A stretch of DNA of 64,000 nt from Candidatus Altimarinota bacterium (GCA_028691535.1 JAQUZB010000005.1:44716-108715), one strand, 5' to 3'. Shown: positions 1 to 12,684, counted from the first letter of the stretch. Notes: generated from the sequence alone by a model not told the origin. Made by a program: numbers and translations.

Positions 1-1043
1 ATTGTATTATTAACTTGTTCATCATAGAAGTCTGCTACTTTCAATATTATTTGGTCTAGTTTAGCAGTTTGTTCTCATACTTGTATCATTTGAACCATCA
101 TATCAGGAAACAATTTATCTCAATCTAAAGATTCCCACATCTTGATACCTGAAGATATATCTTCACTTAAAAGTAATATTCTTTGTTTATATACTTCATT
201 TCAAACCGCATCAGATGTTATTCTAAGAGATTCTACAATTGAAACTCAAGAACCAACTAATCAAGCAAAAACTCTAGAAAACTTTGAGAGAATTAATTTC
301 TTGTTAATTTGTCAAAAAACAGGTATTTTAAGTTTAAATCAATCATACATATATACTCATGTTGGTGTTTTTTTCCATATTTGTAATCATATATATGAAA
401 TTATAATAACAATAAGCATAATTATCCAATAATTTACAAATGTATCAGAAATGAATATAAGAGCTCTTGTAGTTCAAGGTAAATCATCTTTGTTATCAAA
501 TATTTCAAGAAGTTTAGGTACTACCATTATCATCATAACAGCAACTACTCAAATAACTACTACTACTATAAACATAGGATACATCATAGCACCTTTAATT
601 TTTCAACTAATAGCCTCAACTTTCTCAACTTGATCAGCTAAGTCAGATAATGCCCTATTTAATTGTCATGTTTTTTCTCAAGATCTGATAATTCAAATTT
701 CTGCTTCATCAAAATTAGTTGGATACATATGCATACAATCTGATAGAGATTTTCATTCTTTTAATTCTTCACAAAATCTTCACATTATTTTTTTAAAAAC
801 AGGATTTTTTTCTTGTTTTTCCATAATAGAAACAGATTTCATGATTCACATTCAGGCATTCGTCATTGTAGACAAAAGACGATAAAAAACTACCTTTTCA
901 GATGTTTTTATCTTTTGTAAGGACATTACTATATTGTTTAGTTTATCCATAAAAGTCTCTTGTTTTTGATCTGAATTTGTATTTGAGACAATGTTGTCAG
1001 ATTCTGATTTTTTATCATCATCTAAGATTAAAAAATCTGCCAT
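1..1043 (-). CDS. pilC: Type IV pilus inner-membrane platform protein PilC/GspF (3' part outside window)
   Basis: Inner-membrane platform that couples the PilB motor to pilin polymerisation. It begins at the ATG at 1043 with an acidic, Lys-rich cytoplasmic leader. A typical GspF/PilC start follows (FYRLLSTMTNAG), then a cytoplasmic helical domain and a long hydrophobic stretch (MYPMFIVVVVIGVVAVMM, then VVPKLLEIF) characteristic of the family. About 347 residues are visible and the C-terminus lies beyond the left edge. It is read through many TGA codons as Gly. pilB ends 20 bases upstream of its start, so the two are cotranscribed. Family assignment is strong. Pilus versus type II secretion rests on context: pilin-like proteins, ComEC and ComF occur in the same window. 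Confidence 0.9.
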
Positions 1044-1063
1044 ATTATATTATTAAAAAAATA

Positions 1064-2332
1064 TTATCAATTTTGTGTTTTTGAAGCTCTATAAACTTCT
1101 TCCAATGACGTTATTCAATTTAGTGCTTTTATTATTCAGTCTTGTTCTAAAGATATCATTCAATCTTTAATTGCTTGAATATTTATATTAAATGCAGAAG
1201 CTCAAGCAAGTATCATTTCTTTAACTCATGGTGTTATTTCTAAGACTTCATATATTCAAACTCTTCACTTATATCACATATTGTCACATTTTTCACAACC
1301 AACTGGTCAATAAAAAACTGGTGATTTTAATTTTTCAGCTCATACTCTAGTTAAAAGTTCATTTTTATCAGTTATATTAATAGCATTTTTTATATTATCA
1401 ATAGTATTTTTTCATAAACTTTTTAAATCTATTGGTTTTTTACAGTGTGGACATAATTTTTTAATAAGTCTTTGAGCAATAATTATATTTACAGATGCAG
1501 GTATCAAAAATGGTTGAACTCACATATTAAGAATTCTTGTAATTGTTTCTGCAGAATTATTGGTATGTATTGTCGAAAGAACCAAATGTCAAGTAAGAGA
1601 TGCTTCAATAGCAATATCAACTGTTTCTTTATCTCTCATTTCTCATACCATTATTATATCTGGATCTTGTCTAAGAGCTGTTCTTAATCAATATGCGAAA
1701 GTATAACCTATATCTGGTTTAACTTGTGATTGATTTATTCAATCTACCTGATTTTCTACTGGATCCTCAAGTGTCATTATATTTACATCTATCTTATTTA
1801 AATCAGTAAGTGCAGAATAAAGTGTAGTAGATTTACCAGATCATGTAGGACCGGAAGTAAGAATTACTCAGTTTGGTAATCAAATTGCCTTTTTTATCAA
1901 CTCAAGATTTTTACCATCTATTCATAATTCTGTTAATTTTGGTATTGTTTTTGACTTATCAACAATTCTCATTACAACTTTTTCACCATGTACTGTAGGA
2001 AGAGTTGAAACTCTTAAATCAAGGCTTTTTCATTCAATTGTGGTACTTATTCTACCATCCTGAGGAACTCTTGATTCATCTATTTTTAAATCAGACATTA
2101 TTTTAAACCTAGCAACAATTCAAGAATGAAGGAAATTTTGGTACTCCAAAATTTCTCTCAATTCTCAATCTAGTCTATACCTAAGTCTTACATATGAAGA
2201 CAATGGCTCTAAATGTATATCTGATGAATCTCAAAGTACAGCTGCAAGTATAATATAATCACATACTTTTTGTATGTTATCTCACTTATAGACCATATTT
2301 TTTAATTCTTCAACTACATCAATATATTTCAT
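1064..2332 (-). CDS. pilB: Type IV pilus assembly ATPase PilB/GspE
   Basis: Hexameric cytoplasmic ATPase that drives pilus extension. The 422-residue product shows a Walker A motif GPTGSGKSTT (Lys about 167) in which the middle Gly is a TGA codon. It also has an Asp box (TLEDPVE), a Walker B region (DPDIIMVGEMRD), a His box (LSTIHTN), and a tetracysteine zinc element (CPHCKK, then CEKCDN) typical of PilB/GspE. At 422 residues it is shorter than canonical PilB because the N-terminal MshEN-type domain is reduced or absent. Start ATG at 2332; the last sense codon is TGA, followed by TAA. It lies between an unknown membrane protein (4 bases upstream) and pilC. Confidence 0.95.
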
Positions 2333-2335
2333 ATT

Positions 2336-3598
2336 TTAATTTTTAAATTGTTCTAAATCTTTTTTATAATTATCAAGTATATTTTTATAAATATTTACTT
2401 GTTTAAATGCTTCATCTAAACCAACTTTTGTTGAAAGGTTTTTTTGTATTCAATTAATTACATTTATTTGAATTTGATCTAATACAGTATTTATTTCAGT
2501 TAATTTTTTTGATTTAGTAGAATCTTGTCATAATTTTGCAATATATCATTCAACATCTGATTTCATTTTTGTAAAATCTACAATAAAATCTCTTATAAAA
2601 TTTTCTATTTTAAAAATAGGAATTCATTTTATATAAAATCTAAGACTTACATTCGCCTTAATTAACTCTCTTCATTGAGTATTTTTAATATTTGATATAA
2701 ATGATACTTTAGGGTCAGTTAAGTCAAAAGATGAATCAAGATAATTATCAAACTCTACACTTTCAATATCAAAAACTTGATTATTAAATATATTGTATCA
2801 TTCATCTTTAATTTGTCATTTTAATACCTTATTTTTGAAATCTAAAAAGTCTTTATTTATATCATTTTTAATATTAATATTTTGATCTTTATCTAATTCT
2901 ATCTTTCAAATATTATCAACAAAATATAAAAAATCTAATATTGAAGATTTAGTTCAATTTAAATCTAGTGTAAGTGGAATATAGAATATATTTGTGTCTA
3001 AGTTATTATCTCAAACTCATACAGAATAATCATCTAATAATTTTAATTCAGAAATTCATATTGAATTAGTAAAATTAACATTAAAAGTTTCAGCAATTGA
3101 CTCAATATAATTAATAAATTTAAAGTCATTTAAAGCATTTTCTCATAAATCACTAACTTCTTCTGAATAAACAGGTAAAATTTTTGATATAGTATCTACT
3201 TTATTATCAAAAGTAGAATTATCAGAATATTTTTTACTTAATGCATCTATAAAAGTATTAAAATCATCTTCAGTTGAATTTTTAATATTTTCATTATAAA
3301 ATTTTTCATCTATACTTTTAAGTATTTCAGATAAATATAAATTATCTTCTTTTTTATCAACCTTTGTTTGTTGAATAATTGTATTTATATTTTCATTAAA
3401 TTCACTATAATTTACACCTTCTTTTTTTATTCTATTTATATCTAAATATGTAGCAGAAACAGATGATTTTAACAATGAAATATCTTTAATAGATGGTACT
3501 ATATAAGATATAAAAAAATATAATATTATAATTATTAATGCTCAATAGATTACATTTACTATAATCAAGGCATTTTCTTCTCTTTTTGTTCTTTTCAT
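2336..3598 (-). CDS. Single-pass membrane protein of the pilus operon, function unknown
   Basis: 420 residues. A short basic cytoplasmic head (MKRTKREEN) leads into one transmembrane helix (about residues 10-32, rich in Ile/Val/Leu), then a large Lys/Asn/Asp-rich, mainly helical domain. No enzyme motif was recognised. It sits directly upstream of pilB with a 4-base gap and 4 bases downstream of another single-pass protein. In canonical systems this place is often held by PilM/N/O or GspL/M alignment components, and the topology (short cytoplasmic head, one helix, long external domain) suits a PilN/PilO-like role. That role is inference from position and topology only. Confidence 0.75.
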
Positions 3599-3601
3599 TT
3601 T

Positions 3602-4462
3602 CTAAAAATTAATTTTTAATTTTACACCAAAAGATGTTTTATTTGTATATCAATTTGTTTCACTAGAAATACTGCTTATATTAAATACTTTTTGTTTATC
3701 AATTAAAACAAAATCTTTTGAATTTTTCTCAATATAATTTAAAAAACTGTTTGCTATTGAAATTGATGTTCATCATGTTTCTTCAGTTTCATTTTTTCTT
3801 CAAGAAAATCAGATAATTCAATTTTCATATCATTTTGAATAGGCAGTACAGTTCATTTCCAATATATTAGTATCTGTATGAATCTTTAAGCCATCACATT
3901 GTATTTTACTTTTATCAATTCCTCAAAAATCATTTTTTAATAAATCAAATTTCTCTATTACATTTAGTATACTTAATCTATACTCTGTTTTATCCAATAA
4001 AAATACTAGCTCTTTTGTTTTTGTAAAATTATTTTCTTCATAAATTTGAATTATATTTCAAAATATTTTTTTTGTTTGCTCTAGCTTAGTCTTATTTAAT
4101 AAGTCTTCATAAAAAACTTTTGTAAATGTTATTGAGGAACAATACGTTGTTCAATCTGGTTTTCATATGCTTGTATCAACAAAAATAGAACAAATTGGAT
4201 CAATTAATGAATTATCACTAAATGTTTCACTTTTTTGAATATAAATATAAGAATATGAAACTATAAATCATATTATAAATAGTATAAATAGTTTTTGAAA
4301 TACTTTTCACAAAATAGAAAGATAATAAAATAAATCTTTATTAGCCTCATCTTTAAGTTTTTCAACTTCATCAACTAATGACGAATCTGTAGAGAATTCA
4401 TCAAAAATATTTGTTGATTTATCATCAGTAGATACATTTGGTTTTATATCTTTTTCTAACAT
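3602..4462 (-). CDS. Membrane-anchored protein heading the pilus operon, function unknown
   Basis: 286 residues. An acidic cytoplasmic segment of roughly 45 residues precedes one transmembrane helix (around residues 48-72, including KLFILFIIGFIVSYSYIYI), then an external domain with four cysteines (ICSIF, TYCSS, IQCDG, MNCTAY) that could form disulphides. It is the first gene of the pilus transcription unit and ends with TAG 3 bases before the next start. The terminator of the upstream helicase gene lies just before it. I do not recognise the family. By position it could be an alignment-complex or minor pilus component. Confidence 0.72.
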
Positions 4463-4520
4463 ATAAAAGTTTTAATAAAATAATAACTATTACAATAATA
4501 TCATAAATAATATTTAATAA

Positions 4521-4551
4521 CAAAAAAAAGACTTTACAATTAAGTAAAGTG
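4521..4551 (-). terminator. Rho-independent terminator after the DnaQ-DinG gene
   Basis: Stem 4531-4537 (actttac) pairs with 4544-4550 (gtaaagt) around a 6-base loop. On the minus strand it is followed by eight T (plus-strand A run 4522-4529). It separates the helicase gene from the pilus operon. Confidence 0.8.
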
Positions 4552-4553
4552 TT

Positions 4554-7166
4554 TTATTGTTTCTTTTCTAAGATATCTAAAAATTGCTTTTTAGTTCATT
4601 TTTTAATATTTATATCCTTAGGAAATGCCTCATAGAAGAGCTCTCACCATTTAGTATTAATTCTATCATCAAGTAATATAACAATTCATTTATCATTTTT
4701 TGTTCTTATTAATCTTCAAAATCATTGTTTAAGTTTAATAATTGCTTTTGGTAGAGAATAATCTTTAAAGCTATCTTTGAAAAATACACTCCTAGCTTGA
4801 AATATAGGATCATTTGGTACAGAAAAAGGGAACTTATGGATAACTAAATATTTTAAATCATCTCAAGGAATATCTACTCATTCCCAAAAACTATCTGTTC
4901 CTAATAATATAGAGTTATCTGGAGATTGTGTGAAGTTTGATAAAAGTTTATTTTTACTTCATCAAATTGATTGTGCATACAAATTAATTCACTCTTTTTT
5001 TAAATCTAGGTTACAAAAAGTATAGATCTTTTTTATAACATGAAAACTTGTAAGTAAAGTAAGCACTTTTCATCTAACTAAAAGGAAAAAATCTTTTAGA
5101 AAAACAACCATTTCATCTGAATTATTCTTTACACTTCAAATATCTGTTGGTATAAATAATGTTGCTTGTTTACTATAATCAAAATCACTTTCATAAGAGT
5201 AAAATCAAAAATCATCCAATTTTAATATGTTTTTTACATAATCAAAACTTCATCAAATACTCAAAGTTGCAGAAGTAAGTAAACAACTATTTAAATCTTT
5301 CCAAAGATTTTTATATAGATGTTCTCATGGATTTAAAAGAGTAAAGTCAAAATTTATACCACTTCTATCTATATAAGTAAGTATCTTTATATACTTATTA
5401 AAATTATTTTTGTCAAAAAACACATTGATATTTTTGGCTATTTTATCGAAATAACTAATCTCTTTTGAAAAATCATATTCATTTATTACCTTTAATTTGT
5501 CAACTATGTCAATTAAATCAAGATTGATTTTTGACAACAAAATAGTGAAATCAAGTTCAGTAAAAAAATCATCTTTTATCAATATATTTTTATATTGACT
5601 ATCATCTGGAATTTTTTTGTTTATATGTGAAAATGCATAATCATCTAAAACTTCTAAATTTGATAAAAGTGATTCTTTTTTATTTAAAAAATCTATTTTT
5701 TTTATATTTTTAACTGTAAAAATCTTTTCACACTTATCAAAATGTTCTTTAAAATACTTTAAATTATATGATTCTCTAAGTGATTCTGTAACTGAATCTT
5801 CTATGTTGTGCGCCTCATCAATTACTAGATTTTTTAAATCATAAAGTATAGAATTTTCTGATTCTAAATCAGAAAATAATAAACTATGATTTATTATAAC
5901 TATATTGGCTTTTTCAAGCGATTTTCTTGCTTTTGTTAAAAATTCATATTCTCTATATGGATTTTTATCTGATGATAAATAAATACCTTCACTATTTAGG
6001 TCTCTTAAATATCAATATTCATCAGGATAAAAATTTAGTTCGTCAAGTTCTCAGTATTTGGTTTCCAAAAGCCAAAAACTAACTTTTAATAAAAAAGTAA
6101 TTTCATAATAAGTAAGATTTGCTAAAAAAACATATTCAAAAAATCACTTAAGACTTGCATAATTTCTCTTTCATTTTAGTTTTGTATAAGAAAAATTAAC
6201 TCCTAATTTTTCATGCAAAAAACTTAAATCTTTTAAATAAAGTTGGTCTTGAAGGTTTTTTGTTTTAGTTGTAATATAAACTTTTTGATTGTTTTTAACT
6301 GAAAAGATAATAGAGGGAATTAGGTATGCAAAACTCTTTCAAAGTCAGGTAGGAGCTTCAATAAGTGTTTTTTTTCAATTATTTAGAGTATCAAAAACAT
6401 TTTTTGTCATATTTATTTGATTTTCTCTTTCTTCAATCTTATCTGAAAAATTAAAAAACTTCACAATATCTTCACATTCTAAATTTTCATCTGAATAAAA
6501 TTGTTCTAAATAGTCATCTTTTCAAACTTTCTTTAATATTATTTTCTCAAATTCTTCTAAATTTATCTTTTCTCAATATTCACTAAAAAGTAATCTTTCT
6601 ATATTTTTTATGTTTCTATCTTGTGATAAACTAAACAAATAAAAAATAATCTTTTTCTTATCTTTTTTTAATTTATTAAATTCTTCTAATTGTTTTTTAA
6701 ATAATTCAACTGTAGCTTTTACATCATTTATAGCTCTATGTGCTCAAGTAAATGGTATTTTATAGTGTTTACAAAGCATCTCTAAATTTAGGGAAGCAGT
6801 ATTAAAAGATAAAAAATTAGCAAAAAAGAAAGTATCAATCTTGTAATTATTAGAGACATTTATACCATTATTAACAAAAAACTCTATGTCAAAATCAACA
6901 TTATGACCTAAAAGAGTACTATCTCATATAAAATCTAAGATTTCTATTTTTAAATCATCTATCTTAGGCGCTCAAAGCAAATCATCATCAAATATATTTG
7001 TAATATTTGATATAATTTCAGGGATTGGCATCTCTGGATCAACAAAACTAGAATAAGTATCAATTACTTTAAAGGTATGTTCATCAAACTTAATCATAGC
7101 AATTTCTATAATCTTATCATTATACTTATCTAAACCAGTAGTCTCTAAATCAAAACAAACAATCAT
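4554..7166 (-). CDS. dinG: DnaQ-family exonuclease fused to DinG-like superfamily 2 helicase
   Basis: 870-residue two-domain protein. The N-terminal 3'-5' exonuclease (about 1-170) shows Exo I (FDLETTGL), Exo II (NVDFDIEFF) and Exo III (HRAINDVKAT) with the H-x4-D pattern. The helicase part has a Walker A EAPTGLGKS (Lys about 277) and a DEAH box (VIDEAH, about 450-453). The order matches the DnaQ-DinG (YpvA-type) proteins of Gram-positive bacteria. The stretch that in E. coli DinG carries the Fe-S cysteines reads KGKRNYASLKG here and has no cysteine, so an Fe-S cluster is unlikely. It probably acts in DNA repair or R-loop/D-loop resolution. Start ATG at 7166; transcribed divergently from the secreted coiled-coil gene. 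Confidence 0.85.
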
Positions 7167-7237
7167 ATTATAAAAATTTCTTGAATAAAATATATATAAG
7201 TATATAATAACAAAAATAGTAAATAAGAGAAACTTAA

Positions 7238-7897
7238 ATGAAAACTTTTGTTAAATTATTAGTGATATTATACTGAGTATTAAATATAACTTCTGCTGCA
7301 TATGTAGAAGAAGATCCGTATGTTTGAAAAAGTAATATAGAGAAAACCATACTTATAGAAAAATATCTACAATGACACAAAGAAAAAATAGTAAATTTTT
7401 CTATGAAATATGATGTTGAAAACGATATTGAGATAAAAAACAATATTGACAAAATAAATTATTTAATTGAATCACTTAATAAGATTCAAAATAATAATTT
7501 ATGAGAAGATAAAGAAAATCTACTTATATCAACTATATTAAGTGAAATTAAAAAAGTAAATGATTCTTTAAAAACTACTCTACAAAAGAAAAAAGATACT
7601 TTTGAATCTAATTTAAAAGCAAAAAAAGATTTTTATAGTAATCTATGATATAAATTATCTTTTAAAATAGAAGAAATTTACAATGTTATCTACGATAAAA
7701 ATTTATTTGAAAATAACTATTTAAACGAAAAAGAGACTATGACAAAAAATGCTCTTATAGAAATAAGTAGTTTATCTAAAGATTTAAAATATTTTTCATA
7801 CAAAGATTTTGAAACTCAAAAACAAATACAAGATGAATTTATACTTATATTAAAAGATATAAGAAAACAAATTCTAATATTAAAGAAAAGCATATAA
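7238..7897 (+). CDS. Secreted coiled-coil protein, function unknown
   Basis: 219 residues with a signal peptide (MKTFVKLLVILYGVLNITSAAY; cleavage likely near ITSAA). The rest is a charged Lys/Glu/Asn-rich helical chain with heptad-like spacing (from about residue 35 to the end). There is no cysteine, lipobox or enzyme motif. A stand-alone gene with its own terminator, divergent from the helicase gene. It could be a periplasmic structural or adhesion-related coiled coil; no function can be read from the sequence. Confidence 0.7.
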
Positions 7898-7928
7898 AAA
7901 AAGACAGTTAACTAACTGTCTTTTTTTA
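7896..7928. terminator. Bidirectional terminator between convergent genes
   Basis: Stem 7902-7910 (agacagtta) pairs with 7913-7921 (taactgtct). It is flanked by an A run on the left and a T run on the right, so it can serve both strands. The TAG stop of the minus-strand pseudouridine synthase gene (7912-7914) lies inside the hairpin. Confidence 0.85.
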
Positions 7929-8631
7929 TTCATAATTTATCAAATAATCCCTTTAATTCAATATTAGTTAAATGTCTATATTGTCCATCATCCAATTTTC
8001 ATAACTCTATATTTTCTATCCTAATCCTCTTTAATTTTTTTACTCTTGATCATACTTTTTCAACCATTCTTCTGATTTGCCTATTTCTTCATTCAGTAAT
8101 AACTATAGAAAATCTTCCTGATGAAATTCTATTTATAAGTGCTTTTTTAGTATAACTTCACAATATAAATAATCAATTTCTCATATAATCTAACTGTTTA
8201 TCATCAATACTTCAAAATGTTTCTACTATATATTCTTTTTCGTGATTATATTTTGGATGCATTAAGTAATTAGCTAATCTACCATCATTTGTCATAATTA
8301 TAAGACCAGTAGTATCTTTATCTAATCTTCAGATAGGAAAAACTCTCTCTGGCACATCCATTATATCAACTATATTTTTTTCATCATGTTGTGCACAAGT
8401 AGTAACAATTCATCTTGGCTTATTAAGTTTATAGTAGACAAGCTCATTTTGCTCTTTTATGGCTTTATCAAGCATTTCAACCTTATCTATCTCTGGGTTT
8501 ATAGACATTCAAATTGTTGCTGTTTGTCAATTTACTTTTATCAATCAAGCTGAAATATATTCTTCTGCTTTTCTTCTAGAACATATTCAAGCCTGACTTA
8601 AATATTTTTGTAATCTTAATATAGTTTCCAT
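7912..8631 (-). CDS. RsuA/RluB-family pseudouridine synthase
   Basis: Converts uridine to pseudouridine in rRNA. The 239-residue protein has an N-terminal S4 RNA-binding domain (about 5-55: RLQKYLSQAGICSRRKAEEY) and a catalytic domain with the signature PIGRLDKDTTGLIIMTNDG, whose Asp is the nucleophile. A later motif, EGRNRQIRRM, is typical of the RsuA/RluB/E/F branch. Which rRNA position it modifies cannot be told. Start ATG at 8631; the stop is embedded in the bidirectional terminator. A small membrane protein gene lies 14 bases upstream and is probably cotranscribed. Confidence 0.9.
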
Positions 8632-8645
8632 TAATTAATTATGAC

Positions 8646-8930
8646 TTATTTAGTAAATAAATTTATATTCATTTTATTATAATTTTTTATGTCTTTTTTT
8701 ATACAGTTCCAAGTTTCAACTTGAGTTTTATTATTTCTTTCTATATCAACAATAGAACAAACGATTGAATCTTTACAAGTTGAGAGTTTGTCTAATACTA
8801 TTTTATAATCTTTTTCATTTACTCAAGAAAATTTATTACAGAGAGTATCAAAATAAAAAATATATAATAGTGTATAAGAAATTGCAACTAATACAAATAC
8901 AACAAGAAAAATTTCAAAATATTTTTTCAT
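8646..8930 (-). CDS. Small single-pass membrane protein, function unknown
   Basis: 94 residues. An N-terminal hydrophobic helix (MKKYFEIFLVVFVLVAISYT) acts as a signal anchor. It is followed by a short external region with four cysteines (DTLCN, STCKD, IVCSI, NCIKK) spaced so as to allow two disulphides. It lies 7 bases downstream of murB and 14 bases before the pseudouridine synthase gene on the same strand. Not recognised. Confidence 0.65.
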
Positions 8931-8937
8931 AAAAAAA

Positions 8938-9825
8938 TTAATTAGCAATTATTCTTACTTCAGGAACTAAGTCTATTTTAAAATCTTTTTTTACTTTATT
9001 TTGAGCCAAATCAATCAAATCAAGTAAGTCTTTATAAGTTGCAGTTCAATCATTCATCAAGAAATTTGCATGTAATGGAGAAAAAAAAGCTCCTCATAAT
9101 TTATATCATTTTAATCATACTTGTTCAATTAAAAATCAAGCTGATTGTTCTTTGCTAGGGTTTTTAAAAAAACTTCAACAAGTATTTCATTTTGGTTGTT
9201 TATTTTCTCTGAAATCTATATTATCAACATCACTATGATATTTTTCTATCAAACAAGATAGATCAAACTTAGCACTTATTATAAAATATTTATTATTAAA
9301 TTCTTTTATTATTGAAGATCTATAATTAAACTTCATTTCATCTTTATTAAAAATCATCATTTGTCAAGTTTCAATATCATATATTTCAGCTTCTAAAAAA
9401 TTATTTTCCGTTTCTAATCAAAAACATCATGCATTTCAATAAACTGCTCATCCAATACTTCCTGGAAGTCATATAAATCTATGCCATAATTTTTGATTAT
9501 ATGTCATTTCTAACTCTTTTGCTATATCAGTTATAGATTCATCAGAAAAAGAGTTTAAAATCATTGTTTTTTCATCATAACTCCATCATTTTAGATTATT
9601 TTTTACAATTACTCATTCATATGTATTAAATGCAAACAATAAGTTTGTACCTCATCAAATATATAACAAGGAGATATTATTTTTTTTACAAAATAAATTT
9701 ATATCTTTTAACTTTAAAATATCACTAGTATTATTTATTTCAAAATAATACTTAGTAAATGCTTTTGTTTTAAAATTCGAAAGATTTGTAATTTCAATAT
9801 TTTTTTCTAAATAATCCAAAGTCAT
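8938..9825 (-). CDS. murB: UDP-N-acetylenolpyruvoylglucosamine reductase MurB
   Basis: Reduces UDP-GlcNAc-enolpyruvate to UDP-MurNAc, the second committed step of peptidoglycan synthesis, with FAD and NADPH. The 295-residue product shows the FAD phosphate-binding motif (GGGTNLLF), the substrate loop YRSSI, the catalytic Ser motif (CGSFFKNP) and the C-terminal Glu motif (PEVRIIAN). Length is normal. Start ATG at 9825, 9 bases after the uvrA stop, suggesting an operon uvrA-murB-small membrane protein-pseudouridine synthase. Its presence argues that the cell builds its own cell-wall precursor. Confidence 0.95.
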
Positions 9826-9834
9826 AATTTAATT

Positions 9835-12684
9835 TTATTTATTTTCTAATAATTTGTTTCTATATTTAATAATTGCTTCTCAAGTAAAACTTTTAGTTTC
9901 ATTTGCTATGTCTTCAACACTTCATTCAGCAATCAAATATCATCATTTGTCTCATCAAACTGGTCAAATATCAATTATATGATCAGCATTCATTATCACA
10001 TCCATATTGTGTTCAATTACCATAACAGTATTTCATTTATCAACTAGTGAATGCAATATATTTAATAATTTATCAACATCTTGAAAATGTAATCAAGTTG
10101 TTGGTTCATCTAATATATAAAAAGTCTTACTTGTTGATCTTTTTGAAAGTTCAGTTGAAAGTTTTACTCTTTGGCTCTCTCAACCTGAAAGAGTAGTACT
10201 TGATTGTCAAAGCTTAATATATCATAATCAAACTTCAAATAATACATCTAGTATCTTAGTTATTTTTGGATGACTAGAGAAAAAATCTTTTGCTTCTTCA
10301 ACTGTCATTTCTAAAACATCTGAAATAGTTTTTCATTTGTATTTTATAGTTAATGTATCGTTGTTATATCTTTTTCAATAACAAGTTTCACATTCTACAT
10401 AAACTGGTGGTAAAAAATGCATTTCTATTTTTTTAACTCAATCTCAATCACAAGCCTCACATCTTCATTCCTTTGTATTAAAACTAAATCTACCTGGTCA
10501 AAATCATCTAATTTGTGATTCTTGTGTCATAGAGAAAACATCTCTGATTGGTGTAAAAACCTGAGTATAAGTTGCAGGATTACTACGAGGAGTTTTTCAA
10601 ATAGGTGATTGATCAATAATTACAGTTTTATCTAAATTTTCTAATCATTTAATTTCACTAAATTCTCAAACATCTCTTTTTGCTCTATTTAATTCATTTG
10701 CTAGATAATTAGCCAATATATCATTAACTAAACTTGATTTTCAACTTCAAGAAACTCAAGTAACAACTATAAAATTAGATAAAGGAATTGATACGTTTAT
10801 ATTTTTTAAATTATGTTGTCTTGCTCAAATTATTTCAAGTATTTTCTTATTTTTTTTCAAATCAGAAAAACTTGGTCTAAATCATCTTTTTACAATAACA
10901 TCTCTTTTATGACTTAGATATGGTCAAGTAACAGAATCTGGATTATTTATTATATCATCTATATTTCATGTTGCAATAACTTGTCATCCGTGAATTCACG
11001 CTCATGGTCATATGTCTATAATATGATCACATTCTCTCATAATATCCTCATCATGTTCAACTACAATAAGGGTATTTCATATGTCTCTTAACTTTTTAAG
11101 ATTGTCTATTAACATATCATTATCTCTTGGATGAAGTCAAATTGATGGTTCATCTAAAACATAAATAATTCATTCTAATCTAGTTCATAATTGAGTTGCT
11201 AATCTTATTCTTTGAGCTTCTCAACCTGAAAGAGTGCTAGCTCTTCTAGAAATAGTCATATAATCAAGTCAAACTCATGATAAAAATTCTAGTCTTTCAA
11301 CTGCATTTTTCATAACTTTTTTAGTTATATGAATTTCAGATTTTGATAATTTTAATGACTTTAAAAAATCAATCGCTTTATTTACTGAAAAATCTGAAAC
11401 TTGTCATATATTTAATCATCAAACAAAAGTTGATAAACTTTCTTCATTTAGTCTATATCAATTACAAACATGACAATCCATATCAACTACAAAATCGTCA
11501 TAATGTCATTTTTCACTTCATCCGTCATAATATCTTCTAGTAAGCGCATTTATAATTCACTCAAATCTAGTATTATAAGTATTTTGAACACCATATTCAT
11601 TTACATATGTAACTTTATATTGAGTATCTCATGTACCATATAAAACTATATCTTTTTCTTTTTGTGTTAAAAGTGAATAGTTTTTATTGATTTCTAGCTT
11701 AGTTTTTTTTGAAAGTTCTTTTAACAATGCAAAAAAATACTCTCATCAAAATCATGGAGCAATAACTGCTCATTCAAGTAATGTAAGATTATAATTTATA
11801 ACTCTGTCTTCTAAAAATACTTTTTTAACTCATAGTCAATGACACTCTGGACAAGCTCAATGATGGCTATTAAAAGAGAAACTAGATATATTTAATTCAC
11901 TTGGAATATGTCAACAATTAGAACAAACAAATATTTGAGAAAATCCTTTTTCTTCATCTATAGAATCAATTATTAATTGTCATTTTCAAATCTTATATGC
12001 AAGATTTATAGAATCTTTAAGTCTTTTTACATCGTTTGAATTATCATCTGTGAAGTCTTTTTTTACAAGTCTATCAACAACTATTGATAAATTGTCTATA
12101 TTATTTAATTCTATATTGTCATTTATAGTATAAATATCCTTTCAAATAGCGAATCTTATAAATCATAAATCAAGTACTTCTTTTTTTATTTCATCAAAAT
12201 CATTAAATTTTCATTTAATTGGAGCTTTTATTAAAAACTTTTTTGCTTCTTCAAAAAAGTTTATATAAGTAATTATGCTTTCAATTGTGTCTTTCTTTAC
12301 AATATTACCGCATTTTACACACTTTCTTTCTCAAACATTTAAAAAAAGTAATTTATAATAATCATAGATTTCAGTGATAGTTCAAACTGTTGATCTAGGA
12401 TTTTTACTAGTTGTTTTTTGATCTATAGAAATAGTTGGAGATAATCAATTAATCTCACTTACATCAGCTTCTTCTGTCATTCCTCAAATAAACATACGAG
12501 CATAACTACTTAAACTCTCAAGATATTTTTGTTGTCAAACACTATAAATAGTATTGAAAGCCAATGATGATTTTCAACTTCATGAAACTCAAGTTATAAC
12601 TGTCATCTTATTTTTTGGTATTGACACATTTATGTTTTTCAAATTATGAGTTTTTGCTCATATAACCTCTAAATATTTAGACAT
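9835..12684 (-). CDS. uvrA: Excinuclease ABC subunit A (UvrA)
   Basis: Damage-recognition ATPase of nucleotide excision repair. The 949-residue protein has the usual length and order: N-terminal P-loop (TGVSGSGKSS), a first zinc-binding pair (CVKCG, unpaired in the visible stretch), a second module CSNC-x19-CPEC within the signature/UvrB region, and a second ABC half. The C-terminal half has a zinc finger of CEAC-x20-CETC form and an ABC signature (LSGGESQR-type, with TGA for Gly). Start ATG at 12684 is preceded by a run of eight T and a small hairpin that may be the terminator of the upstream gene. Probably heads an operon with murB. Confidence 0.95.

Noticed and set aside
7234..7452. 72-residue minus-strand ORF over the secreted coiled-coil gene
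   Set aside because: Overlaps a plus-strand gene with a clear signal peptide and terminator; no supporting motif.
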